DNA of 64,000 nt from Puccinia triticina (lineage: Eukaryota; Basidiomycota; Pucciniomycetes; Pucciniales; Pucciniaceae). A program made the position numbers and the translations under genes. The notes under the pieces are model-generated. The model made no database searches. It was not told the origin of the DNA and worked only from the letters and a program-made list of their open reading frames with translations. This document shows, piece by piece, positions 10,406 to 21,100 of the stretch; the first letter of the stretch is position 1, and the number at the start of each line of letters is the position of its first letter. The stretch covers positions 2,997,001-3,061,000 of the forward strand of contig NC_070563.1 of NCBI RefSeq assembly GCF_026914185.1, read 5' to 3'.

Positions 10406-13400
10406 TAAGGATCGCCAAGTGAACCCGGGTACCCGTGGCGGGTGCGGGTACCGCCGCTGTTTTTCAGCAATTCTGGACACCCGCGATCCCACCCGGCACC
10501 CGCCGGCGGGTACCGCGGGTGTTTTTCGCGGGTACCACGGGTACTTTTTTGTTTTTTTGCCCTCAAAACCCTTGGTGACGAGTTTAAAAAATCTGTACTT
10601 TCATTTTACGCTATTTGTAGTTAGTCATATACTATGTATGGAACCAGAAACATGATGAAATGAAAAAATAAAACAATAACTAAAAGTGTTACACTGTGAG
10701 CTTGAGTGTTACCCTTTTCTCTTTCTCTTTCGCTCTTCCTTGAGGCCATCCTTCCATTTTTTAAGAGCCCCTGGCTCAATCAGGTTATTCTTTGAATAAA
10801 AAGCCACCGACATACCCCTAGTAACGGAAATCGAGTTGAGACGGTGTCGAGATTGGTTTACATAATGGCGGCCGAAGGAAAATGCGCGTTCCACATCAAC
10901 TGACGTTGCTAGATAATATGAAAGTTCGATGAGAAACGTCAGCTTTCTGATATAACATTAAGGAATCATCAAATGAAAAATTTACCTGGGCAGCTCAAGA
11001 CATCGAGCGCCATTTGTGAAAGCCCACCGTGTGTATTGCCAGCGGTCTTTTGCTGGATCCACCATTTGAGTGCATCAATTGGAGCACCGTCATCTAAAAT
11101 TAGCCCCGAAGCTAGCCACGTTTTGAGCGGATCAGTTATGGAATGGCATCAGGCCGCAAGAGCAGCACCCAATTGTGCTATGTTTCCAGTCCTCGACTGG
11201 TTCAATCAAATGTTAGCAAATATCATGAAAGTTTGATTGATTGAAACCGAGTAACTCTTACCTTGGTCGTTTTATGTGGGTCATTGGGGGCTGGAACATT
11301 TGGCACAGGCTTGTAACGTGCATTGAAAAGCTCTCGGGTGAGTCTCAGAGCCTCGGAAATCCATTCCTCCTCCCATCCTGCGATCTTGAAGTATTCATCT
11401 TTGAATGATGGATGTAGTACTAAAATAAAGGAATTTAGTTAGCATCATCCATGGAAATATTAACAAGGGATTCAGAAGCTTACCCATGGCGATTTGAAAC
11501 AATGGTGAACAGTCAGTCAGCGTATAGTATTTGTTGGTCAGCTTAAGGCCAACTCGACAAGCATTTCGCAGGGCTGGCGGGTAATTGTTGTCAGATCCTT
11601 TGATGGCGTTCGACAGCATGTCGGTAATCTCGTCAATGAATACTATGACATGAGTTAACCGAGCCGATCCGCATGTCGATACTTGAAGCGTTTGCTCATA
11701 GAAGGGCTGGAGAATTGATACCAAGTGGTCGGCTAATTCGATGTCAATGGAATTGATGTGATATTTGCGATCCAAACCAAGCTTCTTGTCCTTCTGCCAT
11801 ACCAGACTGTTGGTAATCAAGATGTTAGTTTCCCATTGGTGACAAGAAATAAAAAATCAATAATCACATTGCCTTCTTGCATCTAATGATGCCAACCACC
11901 TGATCAAAGGTTGAGTTCCACCTTGTGCGAACATCTTGAACAACGCTATGAGGCCTTTCGCAATCCATCTCTACGCAGAGCTTGGCGAATTGGGCCTTTG
12001 AATTTGGTGATTTGCGAAGTTTGCGAGCCACTGCGCGGAACTGAAAACAGGAGATAAATATGATGAATCAGAAAGAAAACCAATCCGATTGAGGAAAAAT
12101 TGACCAACCTTAGCCAGAGTTTGTCGGCACATTGCGGTTGTGTAAAGATCAGTGTCTTCATCCTCATCACTCAGATCCTCGATGTCTTCAACAGTGAGCT
12201 CGGGCTCCAAATATTTTGGCTGAAAATCTGCATCAGCCGTCTCGGGGTCATTGTCCTCTTCCAGAGAAGTAACCTCGTTCTCGTATCTAGATTTTTTAAC
12301 AAGGGCTTAAATGGTGGATGAAGAAAGGTGAAATCGAGAGAAATAACTCACCTGCGAATCTGTTCCTCCGCATCTTCTTCATCTGATTCATTGGATGAAT
12401 CAGATGAATCTAAATCACCTTCTTGTTGATTTGCTACTGACTGCTTATTTGCCGTACCAAACGGTCGCAAGATAGACTGAACAATAAGGTTGAGTATGTG
12501 AGCATAGCACCGAATCCACTGTTCATCACCTTTAAATCGGGCCCATTTGAATTTTTTCATTGCTGAAACCATCGCCGAGTTGTTTGAGGCATTGTCTGTG
12601 ACTATGCCACATATCTGGAAGGAATCAAAAGAAATCAGCAATAACATGATGTGTGTTTCATTTGAGAGCGACTCACTTTATCTTGAATTCCAAATTTTTC
12701 CACGACAGCACGTACAGTGTCAGCTAGATACTGGCCAGTATGACTCTGAGCCAACCGTACAAAATCAAGAGGCATTGCCTCAAGACTAAATTCGCCGCCT
12801 CCAAGCTCGACCAGACGATAAATAACGACCCCAAGGATGTCAAATCCATTGGGTGATTGCCATGCATCGGCCCCGAGGTACATCGCACCCGTGTGTTTCT
12901 AAAGAAGGGCATTATGACAGGGAATCGTGAAATTAATACACGTTCAAAGTAGAAGGAAAGAAAACAATCAGTCACTTACACTTAATTCTCTCCGGTGACT
13001 GTCTTGAACGGCGGTGTAGAGCATATGGACCAATCGGGAGAGAATTTTATTGGAAGGCATGTACTTGACGATAGTAGGATGGAGGAGTGCCTTGAGGGAC
13101 TTGTCTGCTAATGCCGAAAACGGCCGGGCAGCCTCGGCGCACCAGATCGCACAGAGTTGCGGTACCTGATACAAAACAAAACAAATTAACAATCGTTTTA
13201 ATCAGGTTTGTTTTGTGCGATATCAAGCTTACCTCTTGAGGATCGATATCGCCAGTCCCACTGATTCCAAAAGCCACCAGATTGCGGCTCGAGTCTGCCT
13301 CGCGCTTTTTCATGAGACATGTGGATGCATGTCTCAGTAGGTTGCTGCAAGAGGAGTTGTTTGTTGGTCAATTTATTTTAGATGAACATCTGCAAATAAA

Positions 13401-14202
13401 AACCAACTTAGAATGTGTAAAAAAACAGCGGCAATGAGAGACTTAGATGAAAACTTACAGCTTGCATGGGTAAGCAATCATCCAACGACCTCGTTTATCC
13501 AATTGGTTGGAGAGTTCGGGTTTGTGGTAGGTAGCGTAGGCCGTACTGACAGCGTTTGCGGCGGTCTTCTGCGCTCGGCCTACATATTTTTTTAATTAAT
13601 GTCTTGATATCCTCTCAAAGGCAAAGAAAAGGAGAGGAAGGGACTTACGGAGTTCCTCCTGGTCAGTTAATTTGCGAGAGCCGGATGTGTTAAGTTGGCT
13701 TGTGGTGGGTGTTTCTGCCTGGCTGCCGGGGGCATCATCGATTGTGATGGTGACATCAGGATCATCTGAAGGAGGTGCCTGGGAGTTTGTCTTTGAGGTT
13801 GAGGTGGACGAGGTCAAGGATTGGGGGGATTTCTCTCGAGCTTGCTTTTGACTTTTAGGTGTGGGACCCATTCCAGGGGATGGTGGGGGGAGTGCGAGTG
13901 ACGGGTGCGGTGATGGGCAATGAGTGACGGGTGCGGTGATGGATGTATGTATGCCCCCTGGATATCAATGCTGCGGCACATATATCCACCTAGGTGGCGG
14001 GTGTTTCCCAGGGGTACCCGGGTACCGCCGCTGTTTTTCAGCAATTCTGGACACCCGCGATCCCACCCGGCACCCGACGGCGGGTATCCGCGCCATTTGG
14101 CGGGTCCCACCCGGCACCCGACGGCGGGTATCCGCGCCATTTGGCGGGTACCCGCCTGCGGGTGGCGGGTACCGCCAAACGGGTATCACTTGGCGATCCT
14201 TA
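10406..14202 (-). mobile_element. hAT element (copy A), structurally complete
   Basis: The terminal inverted repeats are perfect 16-mers: taaggatcgccaagtg at 10406-10421 and its complement at 14187-14202. They are flanked by the 8-bp duplication cttgatct at 10398-10405 and 14203-14210. The empty site can be read in the intact LTR copy near 23450. Both subterminal regions carry GC-rich arrays of GGTACCCG/CGGGTACC (about 10420-10545 and 14000-14180). The length is 3797 bp. It encodes one multi-exon transposase on the minus strand. Confidence 0.96.
10709..13871 (-). pseudogene. hAT transposase (BED-like N-terminus, C-terminal dimerisation domain)
   Basis: Exons read 5' to 3' on the minus strand. 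The first is 13871-13649 (MGPTPKSQKQ..., Ser/Thr-rich). The second is 13579-13459 (GRWMIAYPCK, start of the BED-like region). The third runs about 13341-13232 (LLRHASTCLMKK ... GTGDIDPQE). Further pieces include MYLGADAWQSPNGFDILG at 12883, IVTDNASNNSAM near 12600, an acidic linker, RTRWNSTFDQ near 11900, LQPFYEQTLQVS near 11700 and HPSFKDEYF near 11390. The final part is FSFGRHYVNQSRHRLNS at 10890, the dimerisation domain. The intron donors I checked are GTAAGT or GTGAGT-like. One in-frame TGA at 11149-11151 lies upstream of DPLKTWLASG. That makes this copy probably dead unless the codon falls in an intron. The intact repeats show it moved recently, possibly using an enzyme from elsewhere. 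Confidence 0.85.
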
Positions 14203-14999
14203 CTTGATCTTAGGAGCTAGTACTATGAGCTGACTACTGCCTACTGAAGGTGAGAGGGTTGGAGCAATGGTTGAAGGGGGAAAGCAATTGGAAATGATTC
14301 AATGGCAATGGGTTGATGAGAATGGGCACTATAATTTCTGTATCTAAAATTCTCTATAAATTCTGCATAAGTTACAAGTGAGGGGGGGAAGGACAGTTCT
14401 TATATGAAGGAAGAATGAGCACAGACAATGAGGAGTTCTCTGGCTATGGGAATAAAGGAATGTACAAATGGGGAAGAGTGATGTGAACATAGTAACAGTA
14501 TGTAATGATGAGCAATGCTGAAAGGGGAATGCTGGTTATGGGAATAAAAGAATGTACTAATGGGGAAGAGTGATGAGAACATAGTAACAACTTGTAATGA
14601 TGAGCACTACTGAAAGAGGTAAGCACAGATCCAATGATGTAATGTGTACAATAGGTATAGTACATAATGAGAAATGTATGTAAAGGGTTTAGTATGTGAG
14701 AATAAATATGTAAAAGGAATGTACTGTAATGATTCAAGTAGGTTACTAATGAAATGAGTATTGTAACTAATGAAGACTGTAGGTTGTCTGTAAGTCTTAT
14801 ATCCTCTATAACTACTGAACCATTGAAGATGAGGGGGTACTATGCATGAGTGACCATAGGTGAAATTTGATGTAGAATCTGAATATGTAATAATAATGAG
14901 GTATTTTTGAGGGGTTATGGGGAGATGGGAAATTTAATGATGAATGTATGTAAATAAAAGCAATAAAATACTACTTATGGTTTGGAATGGAGCACCACA

Positions 15000-15011
15000 T
15001 CCTCCCCCAAC
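15000..15011 (-). promoter_or_regulatory. Polypurine tract of the Ty3 element
   Basis: The minus strand reads GTTGGGGGAGGA immediately before the TGTGGTGC start of the 3' LTR. Position and composition fit the primer for plus-strand DNA synthesis. Confidence 0.6.
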
Positions 15012-15059
15012 TTATTGTCTGTCCCCAGGCAATACACCAACAAGAAAAGTGATCCAGAA

Positions 15060-15345
15060 AGAGTTGAAGAATGTTGAGTCCAAGAGTCCAAGGTCCAAAG
15101 TCCAGTGTTCTTCCTCCAAAGGGTGAAATCCAAAGTCCTGAGTAGTAGTCCAAATCCAGGGTCCAGTGTCCAAAGCCAAAGAGTCCAGTGTCCAAAGCCA
15201 AATATAATCCAAGTATAATCCAAGTCCAGTATATCTGAGTCCAAGGTATCCAAGTCCAATCCAAAGTCCAATAGTCCTATGTATCCAGAGTATCCATAGT
15301 CCAGTATCCAATCCAAAGAGTCCAATATCCAAACGAAGGTCCAAT
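15060..15345. repeat. Minisatellite of GTCCAAAGTCC-like units
   Basis: The stretch consists of degenerate units such as gtccaaagtcc, ccagtgtccaaag and atccaagtcc. It lies between the 3' LTR and the gag-like fragment inside the Ty3 element. Repeat-derived open frames here (Trp/Leu/Asp-rich) are not genes. Confidence 0.7.
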
Positions 15346-15639
15346 TATCAATGAGGAGGTGAATTTTTAAGAAGATTTAAATCTGCTGAAGGCAATATCC
15401 TTGAGACAGACACATGTTAGACTAATTTCCACTCTGAAGAATACAATAATTTTCCTGCCTGACAATGAGACCAAGGAAGAATGCAATGCAATGATGATGA
15501 ATGATGGGGTTTATAATTGTAATTTCTGAAGGTTGTGAATGATTTGGAGTTTGAATGACTGAATTTCTGAGTATCTGAGTATATGATGTAGAGTTTCTTG
15601 TGAAGAGAATTTGAAGTCCAGAGAGGTTGATAAGCTTTC

Positions 15640-16060
15640 CAGAGAATGTTACTGATCCAATTGGGTGGTTTCTGAAAGTGTCCCAGAAGCTACTAGAAGT
15701 TCAACTAAGCTTTTAACAGACCTAGAAAAATCTAAAGGGATGTAGGAATTATCTGAAAGCCATATGCCTGCTTTACCAATATGTCTAACTAAACCTTTCT
15801 GTTTATCATAAGTAAATAAATGGCACCTAGTGATGGTGTGACCCTTCTGAAAGCAATATAAACACTGGTAATTCTTCTGTTTGGGAGTGATTGAAGAGGT
15901 TTGATTTTCAGGAGTGGGGTCCATTGGTAAACTGACCACAATGATTGAGAAGGATGGTTGGAAAGAATAATTGATTGATGATGATGATGATGATGATGCA
16001 GGAGAATGATTGGTGGATGATGGAAAGAATGATTGATAATGGTGTTTAGGGAATGAGTGG
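15640..16060 (-). pseudogene. gag-like fragment with a CCHC zinc knuckle, downstream of pol
   Basis: A minus-strand frame contains a Ser-rich linker (an ATG/ATC microsatellite at about 15975-16000) followed by CLYCFQKGHTITRC, a CX2CX4HX4C knuckle. After the knuckle it reads GKAGIWLSDNSYIPLDFSRS. The main polyprotein of the same element has a parallel layout: CYYCHQETHGTNSC followed by GKDYKLPDKSVIPWIPSR. This is therefore a second, diverged copy of the gag nucleocapsid region, in the same orientation but after pol. No clear start codon is visible. It may be a duplicated gag remnant or part of a small accessory protein. Confidence 0.6.
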
Positions 16061-17128
16061 ATGATAATTTTTCCAAGAAGGGATTATTCAGGATCCTGAG
16101 GATTGAATGGATGGATGGATCAATAATGTGGAAGGAATGAATGATTCCTCCTTCCTCTCAGTACTGGGCACTTTGGAATTCACCATTTCAACGAGAAAGC
16201 CTTAATTTTTGTCCAAACGAGGAATGGAACCTGTTTCCGTGCGCGTGTGCTGTTGAAAGAGGGGTCCTGATGTCTGAGCGGGGGCTCCATGCGGGAGGCG
16301 CGCGTGCGGAACGCCAAAAAAAAAGGAAAGAAATGGTCGACCTGTATCTTCGGAACGGCTGGATGAAAATCCTCGAAACCCAGTTCATTCGAAAGATCCG
16401 ATTCTGCAGATTAAAATGGTATATACTGGTTATTTTTAAGGGTTGAGTATCGGTTATGTAGGGCCGATTAAAGATCCAAGCGAAATCCGCGGGCGCGCGT
16501 AGTAGTAACACCGGGTAAATATAAGGCAATATATTTTTGGGTATAACTTGGCTTTCCGTTGATGAAAAGTTCTGATTCTGAGTTCATTAGAAAGGCCAGA
16601 AGGAGAAGATGAGATGACAATCGAACAATATTAAAGATTAATTCGGCCGATCATGGGCAGCCGTGAACGCTGAATGACAACCCTAAATGAGACCGTGGAA
16701 ATACTAGAGAGACTTTGAGCGCGTATAACCTTTCAATCCCTCGATATAATGGGCTGAAACCGAGTTCAGATGAAAGGCGAGATCGAATTTATGAAGACTA
16801 TAATGATCAATATTAACTTTGAAGCCGGCCGATCGATTATTTGAGCAATTAAAAGCTTCATTATGATTTTCCGCGGTTTCCGCCGCAAAAAAGTTGAAAA
16901 TAAGGGAATACACAACGAGATAAGCTGAAGGTACAGCCACACGACTGTCCAAATGGACTCCTAGAGCCGGCCTTTCGCCTGAAAGCGGTTTTGAGGTAAT
17001 GAATGACGAGTAGATGGTCCAAAAAGCGATCCAAAGATTAATTAAACTGGGTCAAACACCAGAGTCAACATTAAGAAAATGAAAGAGAATCCGCGCCACA
17101 CAATTCTGAGCGGTGAAGGCGTCCATAG
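16061..17128. other. Upstream region of the antisense gene with three imperfect repeats
   Basis: No gene. Three diverged repeats contain a phrase like GAGTTCATTCGAAAG at about 16377, 16575 and 16755. Two of them are followed by a stretch that includes GGCCGATC. Base composition is more GC-rich and CpG-rich than the adjacent retroelement sequence. The block may be a regulatory region that came with the antisense gene. Confidence 0.45.
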
Positions 17129-17165
17129 TGACGTCATAATATGAATAAGAAGTGGTATCTATAAG
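17129..17165 (+). promoter_or_regulatory. CRE-like site and TATA box of the antisense gene
   Basis: A perfect palindromic CRE/ATF site TGACGTCA lies at 17129-17136. A TATA-like TATAAG follows at 17160-17165. The ATG of the spliced gene is 54 bp after the TATA motif. This spacing is normal for a polymerase II core promoter and points away from the retroelement's own transcript. Confidence 0.55.
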
Positions 17166-17218
17166 GCCCAGGTTGTCGGCCAACGGAACAATCCCGTTAT
17201 CGCTCTACGTTATCCATA

Positions 17219-18010
17219 ATGATTTCATCCAGCGCTATATCCACGCCATTGTCGCCAAAAGATAACACTGAAAACTCAATAGATTATTCGTCCAACACGT
17301 CCATATCCTCTTTGCAGCTCGACAAAGAAGCCGTTATTAGACCTGCGCATGAATTCCCGTTTTCTATCCGACGAGCGCACTCGTTTGTTAACAACGTTCC
17401 CGCGTACAATGCTTTCACAAGGGATAGCTTTAAACCAGAAGAAGTGGATGCTCTTCGTCATTATATCCAGCAGGGACTCCTCGCCTTTGCTCGTGAGGAC
17501 CTCGACGACCCGCTAGCGGCACGAAACGCCCGTCTCAGGTTATACAGCCGGTTTCACGACGCCTTTGCACATGTATGTTGAGTGGATTCTTTATGTATAT
17601 GACGGAAAAAAAAACTAGAAGAAGAAAGTTGACTATAATACTAATACTTTAATCCCCACTTCTGTTTTGATTGTTAGATGGATACTCATTCTATAATAGA
17701 TGCCATGGTAGCGGAAACTGAGGAGAGGAATGCCCTGGAGTTGTTAAGAGTGAGGGACCAAGTGGAAGAGGAAGAAGATGGTTGGAGGGTAGAAGCAGAA
17801 ATGAAGAGGATAAGAGCTGAGGGTAAGTTCTATTCTATTTTTATTCTTTATTGAGGACTTTTACTAATGTTATGCTTTTAATTTTCTTTTTATGTCTTTT
17901 GATTTTTATTTTTAGATAAGGAGAAGGGAAAAGAGAAGGAGAAGGAGAAGGAGGAAAGTGAAATGGAAGAGGGTGATGTAGTGATAAAAGAAGAAGAGGT
18001 GAGCTTTTGA
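17219..18010 (+). CDS. Three-exon gene carried antisense inside the Ty3 element
   Basis: Exon 1 is 17219-17572, with a Ser/Thr-rich start and then FKPEEVDALRHYIQQGLLAF and RLRLYSRFHDAFAH. Exon 2 is 17678-17822 (MDTHSIIDAMVAETEERNAL...). Exon 3 is 17916-18010, a Lys/Glu repeat region ending EEEVSF. Donors are GTATGT and GTAAGT, and acceptors are TTAG and TTTAG. The frame stays open across both introns and gives 197 residues, which argues strongly for a real spliced gene. The middle is helical and acidic and the tail is a KEKE-type charged stretch. No signal peptide or known domain is visible. It converges tail to tail with pol, 166 bp apart. Antisense genes between pol and the 3' LTR are known in some plant LTR elements. 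I do not recognise this protein. Confidence 0.75.
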
Positions 18011-18176
18011 TTTTATATTTAGTTATTTTATTTGAGAGTGTTTGAGGCTGATTTATATTGATTTATTTCTGGGTTGTTTATAGATTTGATTTTATTTTGA
18101 TTTTATGTTATTGTGTAAGAAGATGAGAAAGAGAAAAGAGAAGAGAAATGAATTGATTATTCCTTATTTATTGTTT

Positions 18177-21100
18177 TTACCTGGAGTGGTATTCCTTGAC
18201 ATGAGTTGCAGCAAACCTTCTGGCTAATTCTGTGCCATCCAATTCTTCCAAGATGTAAGATCCTCCTGGGTTTTGAGCCTTGATTCTGTAAGGGCCATTC
18301 CATTTATTTTCAAAGAGCTTGCCAAACTGAGAGTCCAAAGATTTATTATACACTACTACTAATTGAACTTTCTTTAGTGGCTGCCTTGATGTTTTCTTTT
18401 TGTTCCAATAGTCCACAGAGTTCTTCCTGGAATCCATAAGCTGCTGGTGTGCTTGCTGCAAGATGGTATCCCTGTTTTCAAGCTGCTGAGTCCTAGCAAA
18501 TAAAAGATCCTGAGTTGATTCTACCTTTTACCAGTCCACTCCAAAGAAGGTTTCCAATTCTAGGTCAATGGGTAAGATGGGGGGCTGTCCAAGAACTAGT
18601 TCATAAGGTGAGTATCTAGTTGATCTTTTGGTGGAAATTCTGTCTGCAAACAAAACCAAAGGTAAATAATTCCTCCATTTCTTGCCTTCCTTTCCACAGA
18701 GCTTGACCAAGGTATCCTTAATTGCCTGATGTCCTCTTTCTACCATACCATTTGCTTCAGGATAATAAGGAGTGGTGACTTTGATTTTGATTCCAGATTC
18801 CAGAAGGGATTTTTGAAATTGTTGTCCAAATTCAGAGCCTCCATCCACTGTGACTGACCAAGGGGCTCCATATCTGTAGATCCAGTTGTCCAAGAACCAC
18901 TGAGAGATTTTCTTTGCCTGAATCTTTTCTAGTACAACTGCCTCTACCCATCCAGAAAGTTCATCTCTTGCAATTACCAGGTATTTCCATTTGCCAGCTT
19001 TGATGTGAACTGTATCCAAACTGACTCTTCCAAAGATGGTTGCTGCTCCTGTAGGTTTCTTGGGTTCCATTGGCAATTTCAAACTCCTCTTCTGGCAAGC
19101 TTCACAAGACTGGACCCACTTGGTAACACCTCTCTTGAGACCTGGCCACCAAAATCTGTGTTTAATTCTTCTGTAGGTTTCAACAATACCTCTGTGGCCT
19201 AAGGATTCATGAAGGGAATTAAGGATGGAATTCTGAGCTGAAGGAGAGGTGACTACTATCTGGGAGAATGGTTTGTTGATCCTGTGCAAGACTCCATTGG
19301 AAAGGAAAAAGTTGGCTGATTTGTGCAAAATTTGCTTGAATTCCAGGCTGCTGCATCCTGGAGGTTTGTTCATGGTTGAAAGGTATTCCTGGAGGTGCTT
19401 CCAAATTCCTTGCTGCAAGTTACTTACCCCCTCCCCCAACTGAGCTGATGTCCCCAGAAGCAGGCCAAAAGAAGAGTGTTTAGTTCCAAATCCAGGGTGA
19501 GGCTTGATCCAGGTCTCATCTTCATCAAAACTAGTGCAGTCTTCCTCATCAGAATCAGGAGGCCTTCTGGAGAGTCCATCAGGTAAGGTGAAAGTTTTTC
19601 CAGGAGTGTGAACAAGGTCATAGGAGAATAACTGAATAAATCCAATCCATCTGTTGATAGGGGCATTGGGAAGAGAAGGGTTGTTGATCATTCCAATAAG
19701 GCACTGGGCATCCACTCTAAGCTGAAAATGTTGGCCCCTAAGTTTGGTTTGAAGTTTCTTGAGGATCTTGGCAACACCACAGAGTTCTAATATGGATTGT
19801 GAGTACTTTGATTCCCTGGGTGAAAAGACTACTGACTCATATAACACAAGCCTATCCAGTCCATCAGAATCCTGTTGAGTGAGTACAGCCCCTGCAGCAA
19901 TAACACTAGAGTCCACTGAGAGTTTGATTAAGCCAGCATTAGGTCCATAGTCCAACTTCTTCAGGGTGATGTCAGTTCCAACAATCCTCTTGAGGTCTTC
20001 AAAGGCATCCTGGCAGTCTTCAGTCCAATCCCAAGAGGAGTCCTTCCTGGTGAGTCTTCTGAGTGGAGCAGTGATGGCTGAGTAATTTTTAATAAACATT
20101 CTAACATATACACAGATACCTAGGAATCCTCTGACATCTGAAGGAGTGGTGGGAGTTGGCCAGGTTTCAATTTTGTTGAGCTTCTTGATGGATATCCTTC
20201 TTCCTTCTTTACAAACCACATGACCAACCAGATCCAGAGCAGGTACACAGCAAGCAAATTTCTTCCCAGAGATAGTGAGTCCAGCTTCTTCAATCCTGAA
20301 AAGTATCCTTTCCAGAGTAATGGCATATTCATAGATAAATCTTCTGATCTGGGGGTTGTCCTTTAGAGTTTCTTTATTGTAGTCAGAGGTTGGTCCTTTT
20401 ATACCTCCATCATCCACAAAGATTCCCATATGTTGAGGTAATTCATCCTGGAGTATCCACATCATTTGGGCCTGGTAAACTGCAACTGAATTGGTGGCTC
20501 CTTGGGGCAATCTGGTGAGTTGAAATCTTCCAAGAGGTGTTTCAAAGGTGGTCAAAGGTCTGGATTCTGGAGCTAATTCTCTTTCATCATATCCTCCCAT
20601 AATATCACCTAGTCCATAGCAAGCCCTTCCAGTGAATGATTCAATGAGTTCCTCTGTCTTTGGTGGTAGTCCAGCGTCTTTAATGGTGACTTTGTTGAGT
20701 TTCTGAAGGTCATGTACAATTCTAAGCTTACCATCCTGCTTCTTTACACAAAATATAGGGCTGGAATAACTGGAAAAGGATTGTTCATAGAGGCCAGTGC
20801 TGAGTCTTTCCCTTACCAATTCTATAACCTGGTCTTTGATGGGTGCAGGGATTGGAATTGGTTTCTTCCCAATGGTTACCTCCACATCTTCAGCAATCCC
20901 AGGAATATCAGTAAGGTGGCCTCCAATCCCTTTGAGCTTCATAGATTTAGCAGTGAGTACTAATCCAAGTTTGTGTGCAAGAGTTTCAGGAATAATGTTG
21001 ACCATAGAGCCAGTATCCAAGAGTGCTTGATGTTTCTCCCCTCCAATAGTGATGGTGATGTATCCAAGGGGGCAGGAGTAGTGAGTAGTGGGTGGCTCCT

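Larger units (their letters stand above)
10233..14999 (-). repeat. 3' LTR of the Ty3 element, split by a hAT element
   Basis: Removing the hAT element (10406-14202) and one 8-bp target duplication leaves exactly 962 bp, the length of the other LTR. The LTR starts TGTGGAAC and ends CACCACA on the plus strand. The hAT insertion is therefore younger than the retrotransposon. Confidence 0.95.

Noticed and set aside
10419..14233. Several Gly/Arg/Pro-rich open frames on both strands at both ends of hAT copy A
   Set aside because: They are translations of the GGTACCCG subterminal arrays and occur in all frames.
14971..15344. Trp/Leu/Asp-rich open frames
   Set aside because: These are translations of the CCAAAGTCCA minisatellite.
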